A DNA stretch of 12,043 nt from Prevotellaceae bacterium (lineage in GTDB: Bacteria > Bacteroidota > Bacteroidia > Bacteroidales > Bacteroidaceae): contig JAFLUV010000065.1 in NCBI GenBank assembly GCA_022508635.1, positions 1 through 12,043 of the forward strand, read 5' to 3'. Positions within the stretch are counted from its first letter, which is position 1; each line of letters begins with the position of its first letter. The notes under the pieces are model-generated. The model had not been told where the DNA came from. It ran no database searches and saw only the letters and a program-made list of their open reading frames with translations. The position numbers were made by a program, and so were the translations under genes. This document shows positions 1-7,047 of the stretch, piece after piece.

Positions 1-60
1 GCCAACCCGACCCGCAAGGGCATCTACATAAAGGACGGCAGGAAGGTAATGCTGAGATAG
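1..60 (+). CDS. 3' end of a secreted/surface protein with a type IX-like C-terminal sorting tail (partial)
   Basis: The window opens inside a plus-strand reading frame in phase with base 1 that ends at TAG 58-60. Only 19 residues are visible, and the last 13 are GIYIKDGRKVMLR. The pattern G-[IV]-Y-[IV]-x-x-G-[KR]-K-V-x-x-[KR] at the extreme C-terminus is the usual end of type A C-terminal domains that direct Bacteroidota proteins through the type IX secretion system or anchor them at the surface. Nothing can be said about the rest of the protein. It is convergent with carB and shares the terminator at 78-120, so it belongs to a different transcription unit from the arginine genes. The sorting-tail reading rests on this short motif only. 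Confidence 0.6.
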   Translation, partial: ANPTRKGIYIKDGRKVMLR

Positions 61-77
61 GACAGCGTTCAATCCAA

Positions 78-120
78 AAGAAGAGAGGGTGTGCCCAATA
101 CAGGCACACCCTCTCTTCTT
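78..120. terminator. Bidirectional intrinsic terminator between convergent genes
   Basis: A perfect 18-bp inverted repeat (78-95 and 103-120) encloses a 7-base loop. It starts 18 bases after the stop codon of the plus-strand gene and 28 bases beyond the carB stop. On the minus strand the right-hand arm ends in CTTCTTTT, giving a short U-tract for transcripts leaving carB. On the plus strand the arm ends CTTCTT. Placement between two convergent gene ends, a long GC-rich stem and A/T-rich edges support a terminator working in both directions. Confidence 0.85.
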
Positions 121-147
121 CATGCAGGCGGAAAGCTTCGCGGAAGC

Positions 148-3100
148 TTAGTATTCGTTCCAGCTCTTGATGCTGACGTCCTCGATGGACAGCGTGCAGA
201 ATGCCTCGATGAAGGCACTTGCCAGACGGGCATTCGTGATGAGCGGAATGTTGTGGTCGATGGCTGCACGACGTATCTTGTAGCCATTGGTCAGCTCCCG
301 GCTGGTACGGTTCTTGGGGATGTTGACCACAAGGTCGAAACGATGCTCGGCAATCATCTCCATCACATTCTCCATGCCGGGCTTGTCCTCGTCGGGCCAG
401 TTCACGGCAATCGCCTTCGCACCGTTCTCGTTGAGGAACCTGGCTGTTCCCTCGCTGGCATAGATGGTGTAGCCGGCATTCGTCAGCATACGGGCACCGT
501 CAAGCATGTCTACCTTCTCCTTCGTGCCGCCGCTGCTTATCATCACGCCCTTCTCCTTGCTGGGAATCTTGTAGCCGGTGGCTATCATGCTGTTCAGCAA
601 TGCCTCCTCGAAGCTGTCGCCCATACAGCCCACTTCGCCCGTGGAGCTCATATCGACACCCAGGATGGGGTCGGCATTCTGCAAGCGCGCAAACGAGAAC
701 TGGCTGGCCTTCACGCCGAGGTGATCGATGTCAAAGGCACTCTTGTCGGGCTTCGCATAGGGAGCATCAAGCATGATGCGCGTGGCGGTCTCGATGAAGT
801 TGCGCTTGAGTACCTTGCTGACGAAGGGGAAGGAACGGCTGGCGCGGAGATTGCACTCGATGACCTTCACGTCCCGACCCTTCGCAAGATACTGGATGTT
901 GAAGGGGCCGCTGATGTTCAGCTCCTTGGCAATGGCACGGCTTATCTTCTTTATCTGGCGCGCAGTGGCGAAGCTGAGCTGCTGCGCAGGGAATACCATT
1001 GTGGCATCGCCCGAATGGACGCCGGCATACTCCACGTGTTCGGAGATGGCATACTCCACGATCTCACCATTCTGAGCCACAGCATCGAACTCCACTTCGT
1101 TCGTTTCCGTCATGAACTCGCTGATGACGACAGGGTACTCCTTGCTCACCTCGCTGGCCTCCTGCAGGAAGCGCTCCAGCTCCTCGTCCGTGTAGCAGAC
1201 GTTCATGGCTGCACCGGAGAGGACGTATGAGGGACGCACAAGGACAGGATAGCCCACCTTGTCGATGAACTGCTTCACGTCGTCCATGCTGGTCAGGGCA
1301 CTCCACCGGGGCTGGTCGATGCCAAGCTTGTCGAGCATGGCGGAGAACTTGCCGCGGTTCTCGGCACGGTCAATGCTGACAGGCGATGTGCCGAGGATGG
1401 GCACACTCTGCCGGTAAAGCTTCATGGCAAGGTTGTTCGGTATCTGTCCGCCCGTAGAGACAATCACGCCGCGAGGCGCCTCAAGGTCGATGACATCCAG
1501 GACACGCTCGAACGACAGCTCGTCGAAGTAAAGGCGGTCGCACATGTCATAGTCGGTCGAGACGGTCTCGGGATTATAGTTTATCATGATGCTCTTGTAG
1601 CCAAGCTTACGGGCAGTCTGTATGGCGTTGACCGAGCACCAGTCGAACTCAACGCTCGAACCGATGCGGTAAGCACCACTGCCGAGCACGATGACCGACT
1701 TCTCGTGCTTGTAATAGTTGATGTCATAGCCCTCCACAGCGTAGGTCATGTAGAGGTAGTTCGTCAGGTCGGGATGTTCACTGGCAACCGTGGGGATACG
1801 CTTCACGGCAGGCAGGATGCCCAGTTTCTTGCGGTAAGCACGGACGGCCAAGTTCTCTTTCTCCATATTGCCGTTGTGTACCTTCAGCACGCAGCGAGCT
1901 ATCTGGAAGTCGCTGAAGCCAAGCGTCTTTGCCTGACGCATGACATCGGCAGGAATATCCTCAATGGCATTATACGTCTGCAATTGATGCTCAAAGTCCA
2001 CAATGTTCTTCATGCGCTCAATGAACCACGGGTCAATCTTTGTCAGCTCTTCGATGCGCTCTATAGTGTAGCCCTCCTCCAATGCCTGGGCAAGGGCAAA
2101 GATGCGAAGATCCGTCGGATTAGCAAGCTCTTCGTCCAGATTGTCGAACTTCACGTGTTCATTACCGACAAAGCCGTGCATGCCCTGACCTATCATACGC
2201 AAACCCTTCTGCAGCATCTCCTCGAAGGAGCGGCCAATGCTCATTATCTCGCCGACAGACTTCATGCTGGAGCCTATCTTGCGACTCACGCCTGTGAACT
2301 TCGTCAAGTCCCAGCGTGGAATCTTACAGATAAGATAATCGAGTGAAGGAGCCACATAGGCACTGTTCGTCGTGCCCATCTCGCCGATCTGGTCAAGCGT
2401 ATAGCCAAGAGCAATCTTGGCCGCAACGAAAGCCAACGGATAGCCCGTAGCCTTGCTTGCCAAAGCAGAAGAGCGCGACAGACGAGCATTGATCTCGATG
2501 ATGCGATAGTCGTTTGTCGTAGCATTGAAGGCAAATTGGATATTGCACTCGCCCACGATGTTCAGATGACGCACACATTTGATGGTGATGTCTTGCAGCA
2601 TTTTCACCTGTTCTTCAGTCAGCGAGCAAGTGGGAGCCACGACAATGCTTTCACCGGTATGTATGCCGAGAGGATCGAAGTTCTCCATCGAGGCAACGGT
2701 AAAGCAGTGGTCGTTTGCATCGCGGATGCATTCGAACTCTATCTCCTTCCATCCCTTCAGGCTTTCCTCAACAAGCACTTGCGGCGCAAAGGTGAAAGCG
2801 CTCTCGGCTATCTTGCAGAAAGTCTCTTCGTCGGGACAGACACCGCTACCTAAGCCGCCAAGCGCATAAGCAGAGCGAATCATGATAGGATAGCCGATGC
2901 GTCGTGCCGTGGCAACAGCTTCCTCCATCGTCTCGCAAGCACTGCTCACGGGCACCTTCAGATCTACCTTCGCCAGTTCCTTGACAAAGAGGTCACGATC
3001 CTCAGTGTTCATGATGGCCTCCACACTGGTACCAAGCACACGGACACCATACTTCTCGAGCACACCGTTTTGATAGAGCGCGGTTCCAACATTCAAGCCA

Positions 3101-3369
3101 GTCTGTCCACCCCATGCCAGCATAATGCCGTCGGGACGCTCCTTTTTAATAATCTCCTCTATAAAGTAAGGTGTAACGGGCAGGAAGTATACCTTGTCAG
3201 CAATGCCTTCGCTGGTCTGAATGGTAGCCACATTTGGGTTGACGAGCACCGAATAGATGCCTTCCTCGCGGAGTGCCTTCAGCGCCTGGCTACCGGAGTA
3301 GTCGAACTCACCGGCCTGGCCTATCTTCAGTGCACCGCTGCCTAATACGAGAACTTTCTTCAGTTTCAT
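148..3369 (-). CDS. carB: Carbamoyl-phosphate synthase large subunit, eukaryote-like (CAD/CPS1-like) type
   Basis: This subunit makes carbamoyl phosphate from bicarbonate, ATP and ammonia delivered by the glutaminase subunit. Length is 1073 aa, like E. coli CarB. Order: first ATP-grasp half (about 1-400; IMIRSAYALGGLGSG 162-176; INARLSRSSALASKATGYP 293-311), oligomerisation region (about 400-553), second ATP-grasp half (about 554-935; SSVEFDWC 571-578; VRPSYVLSGAAMNV 711-724), and a C-terminal MGS-like allosteric domain (about 936-1060; EGTARFL 973-979). E780 and D788, matching the E. coli ornithine-binding Glu783 and Asp791, are present. Many segments follow human CAD/CPS1 rather than E. coli. 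No carA is adjacent, so the glutaminase subunit must be encoded elsewhere. It lies 63 bases after the transcarbamylase gene, which consumes its product, and is probably the last gene of that operon. A small hairpin (133-149, 7-bp stem) overlaps the stop codon. The start at 3369 gives the standard KVLVLGSGALKIGQAGEFDYSG N-terminus. Confidence 0.97.
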   Translation of the reverse strand: MKLKKVLVLGSGALKIGQAGEFDYSGSQALKALREEGIYSVLVNPNVATIQTSEGIADKVYFLPVTPYFIEEIIKKERPDGIMLAWGGQTGLNVGTALYQNGVLEKYGVRVLGTSVEAIMNTEDRDLFVKELAKVDLKVPVSSACETMEEAVATARRIGYPIMIRSAYALGGLGSGVCPDEETFCKIAESAFTFAPQVLVEESLKGWKEIEFECIRDANDHCFTVASMENFDPLGIHTGESIVVAPTCSLTEEQVKMLQDITIKCVRHLNIVGECNIQFAFNATTNDYRIIEINARLSRSSALASKATGYPLAFVAAKIALGYTLDQIGEMGTTNSAYVAPSLDYLICKIPRWDLTKFTGVSRKIGSSMKSVGEIMSIGRSFEEMLQKGLRMIGQGMHGFVGNEHVKFDNLDEELANPTDLRIFALAQALEEGYTIERIEELTKIDPWFIERMKNIVDFEHQLQTYNAIEDIPADVMRQAKTLGFSDFQIARCVLKVHNGNMEKENLAVRAYRKKLGILPAVKRIPTVASEHPDLTNYLYMTYAVEGYDINYYKHEKSVIVLGSGAYRIGSSVEFDWCSVNAIQTARKLGYKSIMINYNPETVSTDYDMCDRLYFDELSFERVLDVIDLEAPRGVIVSTGGQIPNNLAMKLYRQSVPILGTSPVSIDRAENRGKFSAMLDKLGIDQPRWSALTSMDDVKQFIDKVGYPVLVRPSYVLSGAAMNVCYTDEELERFLQEASEVSKEYPVVISEFMTETNEVEFDAVAQNGEIVEYAISEHVEYAGVHSGDATMVFPAQQLSFATARQIKKISRAIAKELNISGPFNIQYLAKGRDVKVIECNLRASRSFPFVSKVLKRNFIETATRIMLDAPYAKPDKSAFDIDHLGVKASQFSFARLQNADPILGVDMSSTGEVGCMGDSFEEALLNSMIATGYKIPSKEKGVMISSGGTKEKVDMLDGARMLTNAGYTIYASEGTARFLNENGAKAIAVNWPDEDKPGMENVMEMIAEHRFDLVVNIPKNRTSRELTNGYKIRRAAIDHNIPLITNARLASAFIEAFCTLSIEDVSIKSWNEY

Positions 3370-3432
3370 AGTGTGTAGTTATATTTAGTATTTATTATTT
3401 CCTTATTCGTCAGTTGAAAGAAAAACTTTTGT

Positions 3433-4446
3433 TCAAAGACTTTGCAGAATACGCTTCAGGATGACCGTAGCAGAAATCTCACGATTGGCTGCCTCCGGGA
3501 TGACGAGGGATGAGGGTGCCTCAATGACATCGTCGGTGACTATCATGCCGCGGCGAACGGGCAGGCAGTGCATGAAGTGGGCATGGTTTGTCCATTCCAT
3601 GTGTTCGGCATCTACTGTCCAGTGCATCATCTGATGGTAGTCGTGCAGTATCTTTCCATAACCCGCAGGATGGGTGACGCCCGGGCAGCTCCAGTTCTTG
3701 GCATAGATGAAGTCTGCACCTTCGAATGCCTTGCGCTGGTCGTACTCGACGGTAGCGCCCGTGGTGAAGTCCGGATCAAGCTCGTACCCTTCAGGATGCG
3801 TGATGACGAAGTCAATACCTGCCTTGCTGCCGCCAAGGGGGAGTGCCTGCCTGTCTGCTTCCTGCATCCATTGCGCAAAGCTGTTAGGTACGGCCTGTGG
3901 CAGGGCACGGGGATGCGGTGCCCAGGTGAGTACGACTTTGGGGCGCTTGCATCGCTTCGATGCATACTCTGAGATTGTTATCAGGTCTGCAAAGGCCTGA
4001 AGAGGATGCACCGTTGCTGTCTCCATTGCAAATACGGGCTTACCGCTATGCTGTACGAACTGATGGTATACGGTCTCGGCGTAATCATAGTCACGGTCTG
4101 TGAGTCCTGCAAAGGAACGGATGCCAATAACGTCGCAGAAACTGCCCATGACGGGGATGGCCTCCAGCAGGTGTTCACTCTTGTCGCCGTCCATGATGAC
4201 ACCGCGCTCCGTCTCCAGCTTCCATGCTCCGGCGTTGACGTCAAGCACGATGACATTCATGCCCAGGTTCATGGCGGCTTTCTGCGTGCTTAGACGCGTG
4301 CGCAGGCTATTGTTGAAAAATACCATGAGCAGGGTCTTGTTCTTACCCAGCGTATCGTATCTAAAGCGGTCGGACTTTATCTCGGCTGCTTCTCTGAGCG
4401 CTTCTTTGAGGTCACCCAGGTCTTTTGCATTAAGGAAGCTGTTCAT
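3433..4446 (-). CDS. argF': N-succinyl-L-ornithine transcarbamylase (SOTCase, ArgF')
   Basis: This enzyme transfers the carbamoyl group from carbamoyl phosphate to N-acylated ornithine, giving N-acylcitrulline, in place of the usual ornithine transcarbamylase. Length is 337 aa. The carbamoyl-phosphate loop is FFNNSLRTR (43-51), replacing the common S-x-R-T-R form. HPLQ (147-150) and HCLPVRRG (293-300) are the other family motifs. The N-acylornithine subfamily is shown by W75 (Trp77 in Xanthomonas AOTCase) and the following MDGDKSEH stretch. Position 90 is Ser. The equivalent is Pro90 in Bacteroides fragilis SOTCase and Glu92 in Xanthomonas AOTCase, and published E92S changes give SOTCase activity, so succinylornithine is the predicted substrate. 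It lies 48 bases after the acyl-CoA synthetase gene and 63 bases before carB. N-acetylornithine remains possible, since specificity is inferred from one residue. Confidence 0.93.
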   Translation of the reverse strand: MNSFLNAKDLGDLKEALREAAEIKSDRFRYDTLGKNKTLLMVFFNNSLRTRLSTQKAAMNLGMNVIVLDVNAGAWKLETERGVIMDGDKSEHLLEAIPVMGSFCDVIGIRSFAGLTDRDYDYAETVYHQFVQHSGKPVFAMETATVHPLQAFADLITISEYASKRCKRPKVVLTWAPHPRALPQAVPNSFAQWMQEADRQALPLGGSKAGIDFVITHPEGYELDPDFTTGATVEYDQRKAFEGADFIYAKNWSCPGVTHPAGYGKILHDYHQMMHWTVDAEHMEWTNHAHFMHCLPVRRGMIVTDDVIEAPSSLVIPEAANREISATVILKRILQSL

Positions 4447-4494
4447 CTTTTCGTTTACCAGTGTTAGTCATTTGACTTCCTGAGCCTTTATTCT

Positions 4495-6183
4495 TCAGTC
4501 TCTTTTGGGGGACAGGGTATTGAGGCTCTTCTCTCTTATCTCTACGCGACGTATCTTGCCGCTGATTGTCTTGGGCAGTTCGTCAACGAACTCGATGATA
4601 CGAGGATACTTGTAGGGAGCTGTCACGTGCTTGACATGTGCCTGCAGCTCTGCGACGAGTTCATCGCTGGCCTTCCATTCCTTGCCAATTACCACGGTGG
4701 CCTTGACCACCATGCCACGTGTCTCGTCGGGCACGCCGGTGATGGCGCATTCCACTACGGCGGGATGTGTCATGAGTGCGCTTTCCACCTCGAAGGGGCC
4801 GATGCGGTAGCCCGAGCTCTTGATGACGTCGTCGGCACGTCCCTCGAACCAGTAGTAGCCGTCCTTGTCACGCCAGGCCATGTCGCCCGTGAAGTAGTAT
4901 CCGTCGTGACATGCCTCGTAGGTGATGTTGCTGTCGCGGTAGTATTCCTTGAATAGTCCTATCGCCTTGTATCCTTCTTTCATGCGCACGGCTATCTCGC
5001 CCTTTTCGCCGTCCTCGCAAGGTGTGAGGTCCGGACGCAGGAGGGCTATCTCGTACTGTGCGTTAGGCTTGCCCATGCTGCCGGGCTTGGGTTCCATCCA
5101 GGGGAAGGTGCCGAGGGTCATGGTGGTTTCGGTCTGTCCGAAGCCTTCCATGAGGCGGATGCCTGTGAGCTGAAGGAACTTTTCATAGACGGCGGCATTG
5201 AGTGCTTCGCCTGCCGTGGTGCAGTAGTGCAGGGCGGAGAGGTCGTAACGGCTGAAGTCCTCACGGATGAGGAAGCGGTAGACGGTGGGCGGTGCGCAGA
5301 AGCTTGTGATGCGGTACTTCTCCATCTGACGGAGCATCTTCTCGGCGGTGAACTTCTCGTGGTCGTAGACGAAGATGCAGGCTCCGGCGAACCACTGGCC
5401 GTAGAACTTTCCCCAGACGGCCTTGCCCCATCCCGTATCTGCCACGGTGAGGTGGATGCTGTCGGGCGTGAGGTTGTGCCAGAAGACGCCTGTCGTGAGG
5501 TGGCCTATGGCGTAGAGGAAGTCGTGTGTCACCATCTTTGGCTCGCCCGTCGTGCCTGAGGTGAAGTAGAGTATCATCGTGTCGCCGTTGGCGTTGACGA
5601 AGCGTGCGCGCCGGAAGGCGGGTGCCTTTCCCACCTCTGCATGCCAGTCGTGGAATCCTTCGGGCACGTCGGGGCCGATGGAGATGAGCACTTCTACGGT
5701 GGGGCTGTCGGGCATGGCGCGCTGCACTTCTCCCAGGACGTAGGGCTCGCCTACGCAGATGATGGCCTTGACGGAGGCTGCGTTGTTGCGATAGACGATG
5801 TCGTGACAGGTGAGCATGTGTGTGGCAGGGATGGGGATTGCGCCCAGCTTGTGGAGGGCGAGCATGGTTATCCACCACTCCAGGCGGCGCTTCTCGATGA
5901 GCATCACCATGTCGCCGCGCCCGATGCCAAGTGTCTGGAGGTAGGATGCGGCCTGGTCGCTCTCGCGCTTGATGTCGGCAAAGGTGAGCCGGCGCTCTGC
6001 TCCCTCGTCGTTTGTCCAGAGCAGGGCTTGCCTGTCGGGAGCGATTTCTGCCCAGGCGTCCATTACGTCATAGGCGAAGTTGAAGTTGTCCGGGATGATG
6101 AACTCAAGGTTCTCCCGATAGTCTTCCTCCGAGACGAACGAGGTCTGCCTCAGGAAGCGGCTCAGTATGGGATTGTCTGTCAT
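4495..6183 (-). CDS. AMP-forming acyl-CoA synthetase (acetyl-CoA synthetase / MACS-like)
   Basis: A 562-aa member of the ANL adenylating superfamily, which activates a carboxylate to an acyl-AMP and then transfers it to CoA. Visible motifs in order: P-loop-like A3 YFTSGTTGEPKM (206-217), TGWGKAVWGKFYGQW (250-264) as in medium-chain acyl-CoA synthetases, GFGQTE (347-352), FTGD (431-434), the hinge/A8 region FEGRADDVIKSSGYRIGPFE (446-465), and A10 TISGKIRR with the catalytic Lys543. The protein is soluble; no signal peptide or membrane segment is seen. It starts 9 bases after the stop of the XRE-cupin gene, so the two are almost certainly co-transcribed, and the regulator may control it. The acyl substrate cannot be read from the sequence. 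Acetate, short or medium-chain acids are the family norm. Recycling of succinate freed in the arginine pathway is speculation. Confidence 0.9.
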   Translation of the reverse strand: MTDNPILSRFLRQTSFVSEEDYRENLEFIIPDNFNFAYDVMDAWAEIAPDRQALLWTNDEGAERRLTFADIKRESDQAASYLQTLGIGRGDMVMLIEKRRLEWWITMLALHKLGAIPIPATHMLTCHDIVYRNNAASVKAIICVGEPYVLGEVQRAMPDSPTVEVLISIGPDVPEGFHDWHAEVGKAPAFRRARFVNANGDTMILYFTSGTTGEPKMVTHDFLYAIGHLTTGVFWHNLTPDSIHLTVADTGWGKAVWGKFYGQWFAGACIFVYDHEKFTAEKMLRQMEKYRITSFCAPPTVYRFLIREDFSRYDLSALHYCTTAGEALNAAVYEKFLQLTGIRLMEGFGQTETTMTLGTFPWMEPKPGSMGKPNAQYEIALLRPDLTPCEDGEKGEIAVRMKEGYKAIGLFKEYYRDSNITYEACHDGYYFTGDMAWRDKDGYYWFEGRADDVIKSSGYRIGPFEVESALMTHPAVVECAITGVPDETRGMVVKATVVIGKEWKASDELVAELQAHVKHVTAPYKYPRIIEFVDELPKTISGKIRRVEIREKSLNTLSPKRD

Positions 6184-6192
6184 GTGCTAATG

Positions 6193-6747
6193 CTAAATGA
6201 TTACGGTCAGGAACTTCACGGTCTTGTTCTCCAGGGCGCGCATGCAGTGGGGACGCGAGGTGTCGAAGTAGATGCTGTCGCCCTCCCTCAGTACGATGAC
6301 CTTGTCCTTGATGGTGATTTCCAGCACTCCGTCGAAGATGATGATGAACTCCTGTCCGTCGTGGCTGTTCTTTGCATGGTTCTCCTTTCCCTCCGGCAGC
6401 GGGTCGATTTCGGTGAAGAAGGGCTCCATGGCGTGTCCCTTGAAGCCGCTGGCGAGGGACTTGTACTTGTAGCTGTTGTGGCGGTTCACCTCCAGCCCCT
6501 TGCCCTGACGGGTGACGAAGTAGCCGTTCATGCGCGGCTCCTCGCCGTAGAGGAGTACGTCGAGCGCGATGCCGTACTGCTTGGAGATGCGCGTGAGGCG
6601 ATAGACTCCCGGGTCGCACTCGCCGTTCTCCATGCGGAGGTAGTGCTCCACGCTTGTCTCGCACACCTCTGCCATCTTCTCCACAGGGATGTCGAAAATC
6701 TCGCGCAGCCCTTTCAGTCGCTGCGATATCTGCTTGATATTATCCAT
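6193..6747 (-). CDS. XRE-family transcriptional regulator with C-terminal cupin domain
   Basis: A 184-aa regulator with an N-terminal XRE/Cro helix-turn-helix (about residues 8-66, including VEKMAEVCETSVEHYLRMENG) and a C-terminal cupin barrel (about 108-184). In the cupin, H129 and E133 (HDGQEF) and H167 (SRPHCM) sit where cupin metal or ligand residues are expected; the classical first His-x-His pair is not complete. XRE-cupin proteins usually sense a small metabolite through the cupin and control the adjacent gene. Here that is the acyl-CoA synthetase, which starts 9 bases downstream. It has its own promoter (6778-6808) and heads the unit that continues through the transcarbamylase gene to carB. 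The ligand is unknown; an acyl-CoA or organic acid related to the synthetase would be a reasonable guess. Confidence 0.9.
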   Translation of the reverse strand: MDNIKQISQRLKGLREIFDIPVEKMAEVCETSVEHYLRMENGECDPGVYRLTRISKQYGIALDVLLYGEEPRMNGYFVTRQGKGLEVNRHNSYKYKSLASGFKGHAMEPFFTEIDPLPEGKENHAKNSHDGQEFIIIFDGVLEITIKDKVIVLREGDSIYFDTSRPHCMRALENKTVKFLTVII

Positions 6748-6777
6748 TTCTTTCTGTCTATAAAGCTAACACAGCCG

Positions 6778-6808
6778 CAAAGGTACGAAAAAAATGTGGA
6801 AGGGGAAA
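6778..6808 (-). promoter_or_regulatory. Bacteroidota-type promoter for the XRE-cupin operon
   Basis: On the minus strand the -7 box TACCTTTG (6778-6785) matches the Bacteroidota consensus TAnnTTTG exactly. A TTTC (6805-6808) lies 19 bases upstream, close to the -33 TTTG consensus and at the expected spacing. The predicted start of transcription is about 25 bases before the regulator's ATG at 6747. The 13-base context GTACCTTTGCGGC is shared with the promoter upstream of argR. Confidence 0.7.
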
Positions 6809-6855
6809 GTGAAAGGCCAATTAAATTGTCCATGAAAGGCGAACGCATCGTCGTC

Positions 6856-6905
6856 GGGCAGGCATCTTCCGGAAGGCCGGTCGCAAGCGACTGGCAGCCT
6901 GTCCC
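6856..6905. other. Foldable segment with nested inverted repeats
   Basis: An outer pair GGGCAGGC (6856-6863) and GCCTGTCCC (6897-6905) is complementary apart from one bulged base. Inside it are the 10-bp palindrome CTTCCGGAAG (6866-6875) and an 8-bp hairpin CCGGTCGC-AA-GCGACTGG (6877-6894, one G-U type pair). Folded as RNA this would give two hairpins on a common base stem. It touches the left arm of the 90-bp palindrome. No known RNA family is recognised. Confidence 0.45.
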
Positions 6906-6993
6906 AGTACCATAGCGTCGGTACCGCAGTACTGACGCGTCGGTACTCGAGTACTGACGGGACGGTACTGGAGTACTGACGCTATGGTACTGG
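6904..6993. repeat. 90-bp imperfect palindrome containing three tandem 22-bp units
   Basis: The outer arms CCAGTACCATAGCGTC (6904-6919) and GACGCTATGGTACTGG (6978-6993) are perfect 16-bp inverted repeats. The whole 90 bp is symmetric about 6948/6949, where GTACTCGAGTAC is a perfect 12-bp palindrome; 38 of 45 positions in the two halves are complementary. The interior is also a direct repeat: three adjacent 22-bp units at 6915-6936, 6937-6958 and 6959-6980, each of the form GnGWCGGTACnnnAGTACTGAC. Either strand can fold into one long hairpin. It resembles a REP-like or protein-binding array more than a terminator, as no U-tract follows it on the minus strand. Confidence 0.85.
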
Positions 6994-7047
6994 CACGACA
7001 TTATTGTGACGAAAGAGCAACGCTATGGCGGCAACGGCACAACGGCA

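Noticed and set aside
91..1230. Long plus-strand open frame (379 aa)
   Set aside because: It is antisense to carB, has no recognisable domain, and its protein is Leu/His/Val-rich in the way expected from a shadow frame.
5641..6915. Long plus-strand open frame (424 aa)
   Set aside because: It lies opposite the acyl-CoA synthetase and XRE-cupin genes and runs into the palindrome. No family motif is visible; it reflects the codon bias of the genes opposite.
6904..6993. Intrinsic terminator of the arginine operon
   Set aside because: The stem is long but no U-tract follows it on the minus strand, so a terminator call is not supported.
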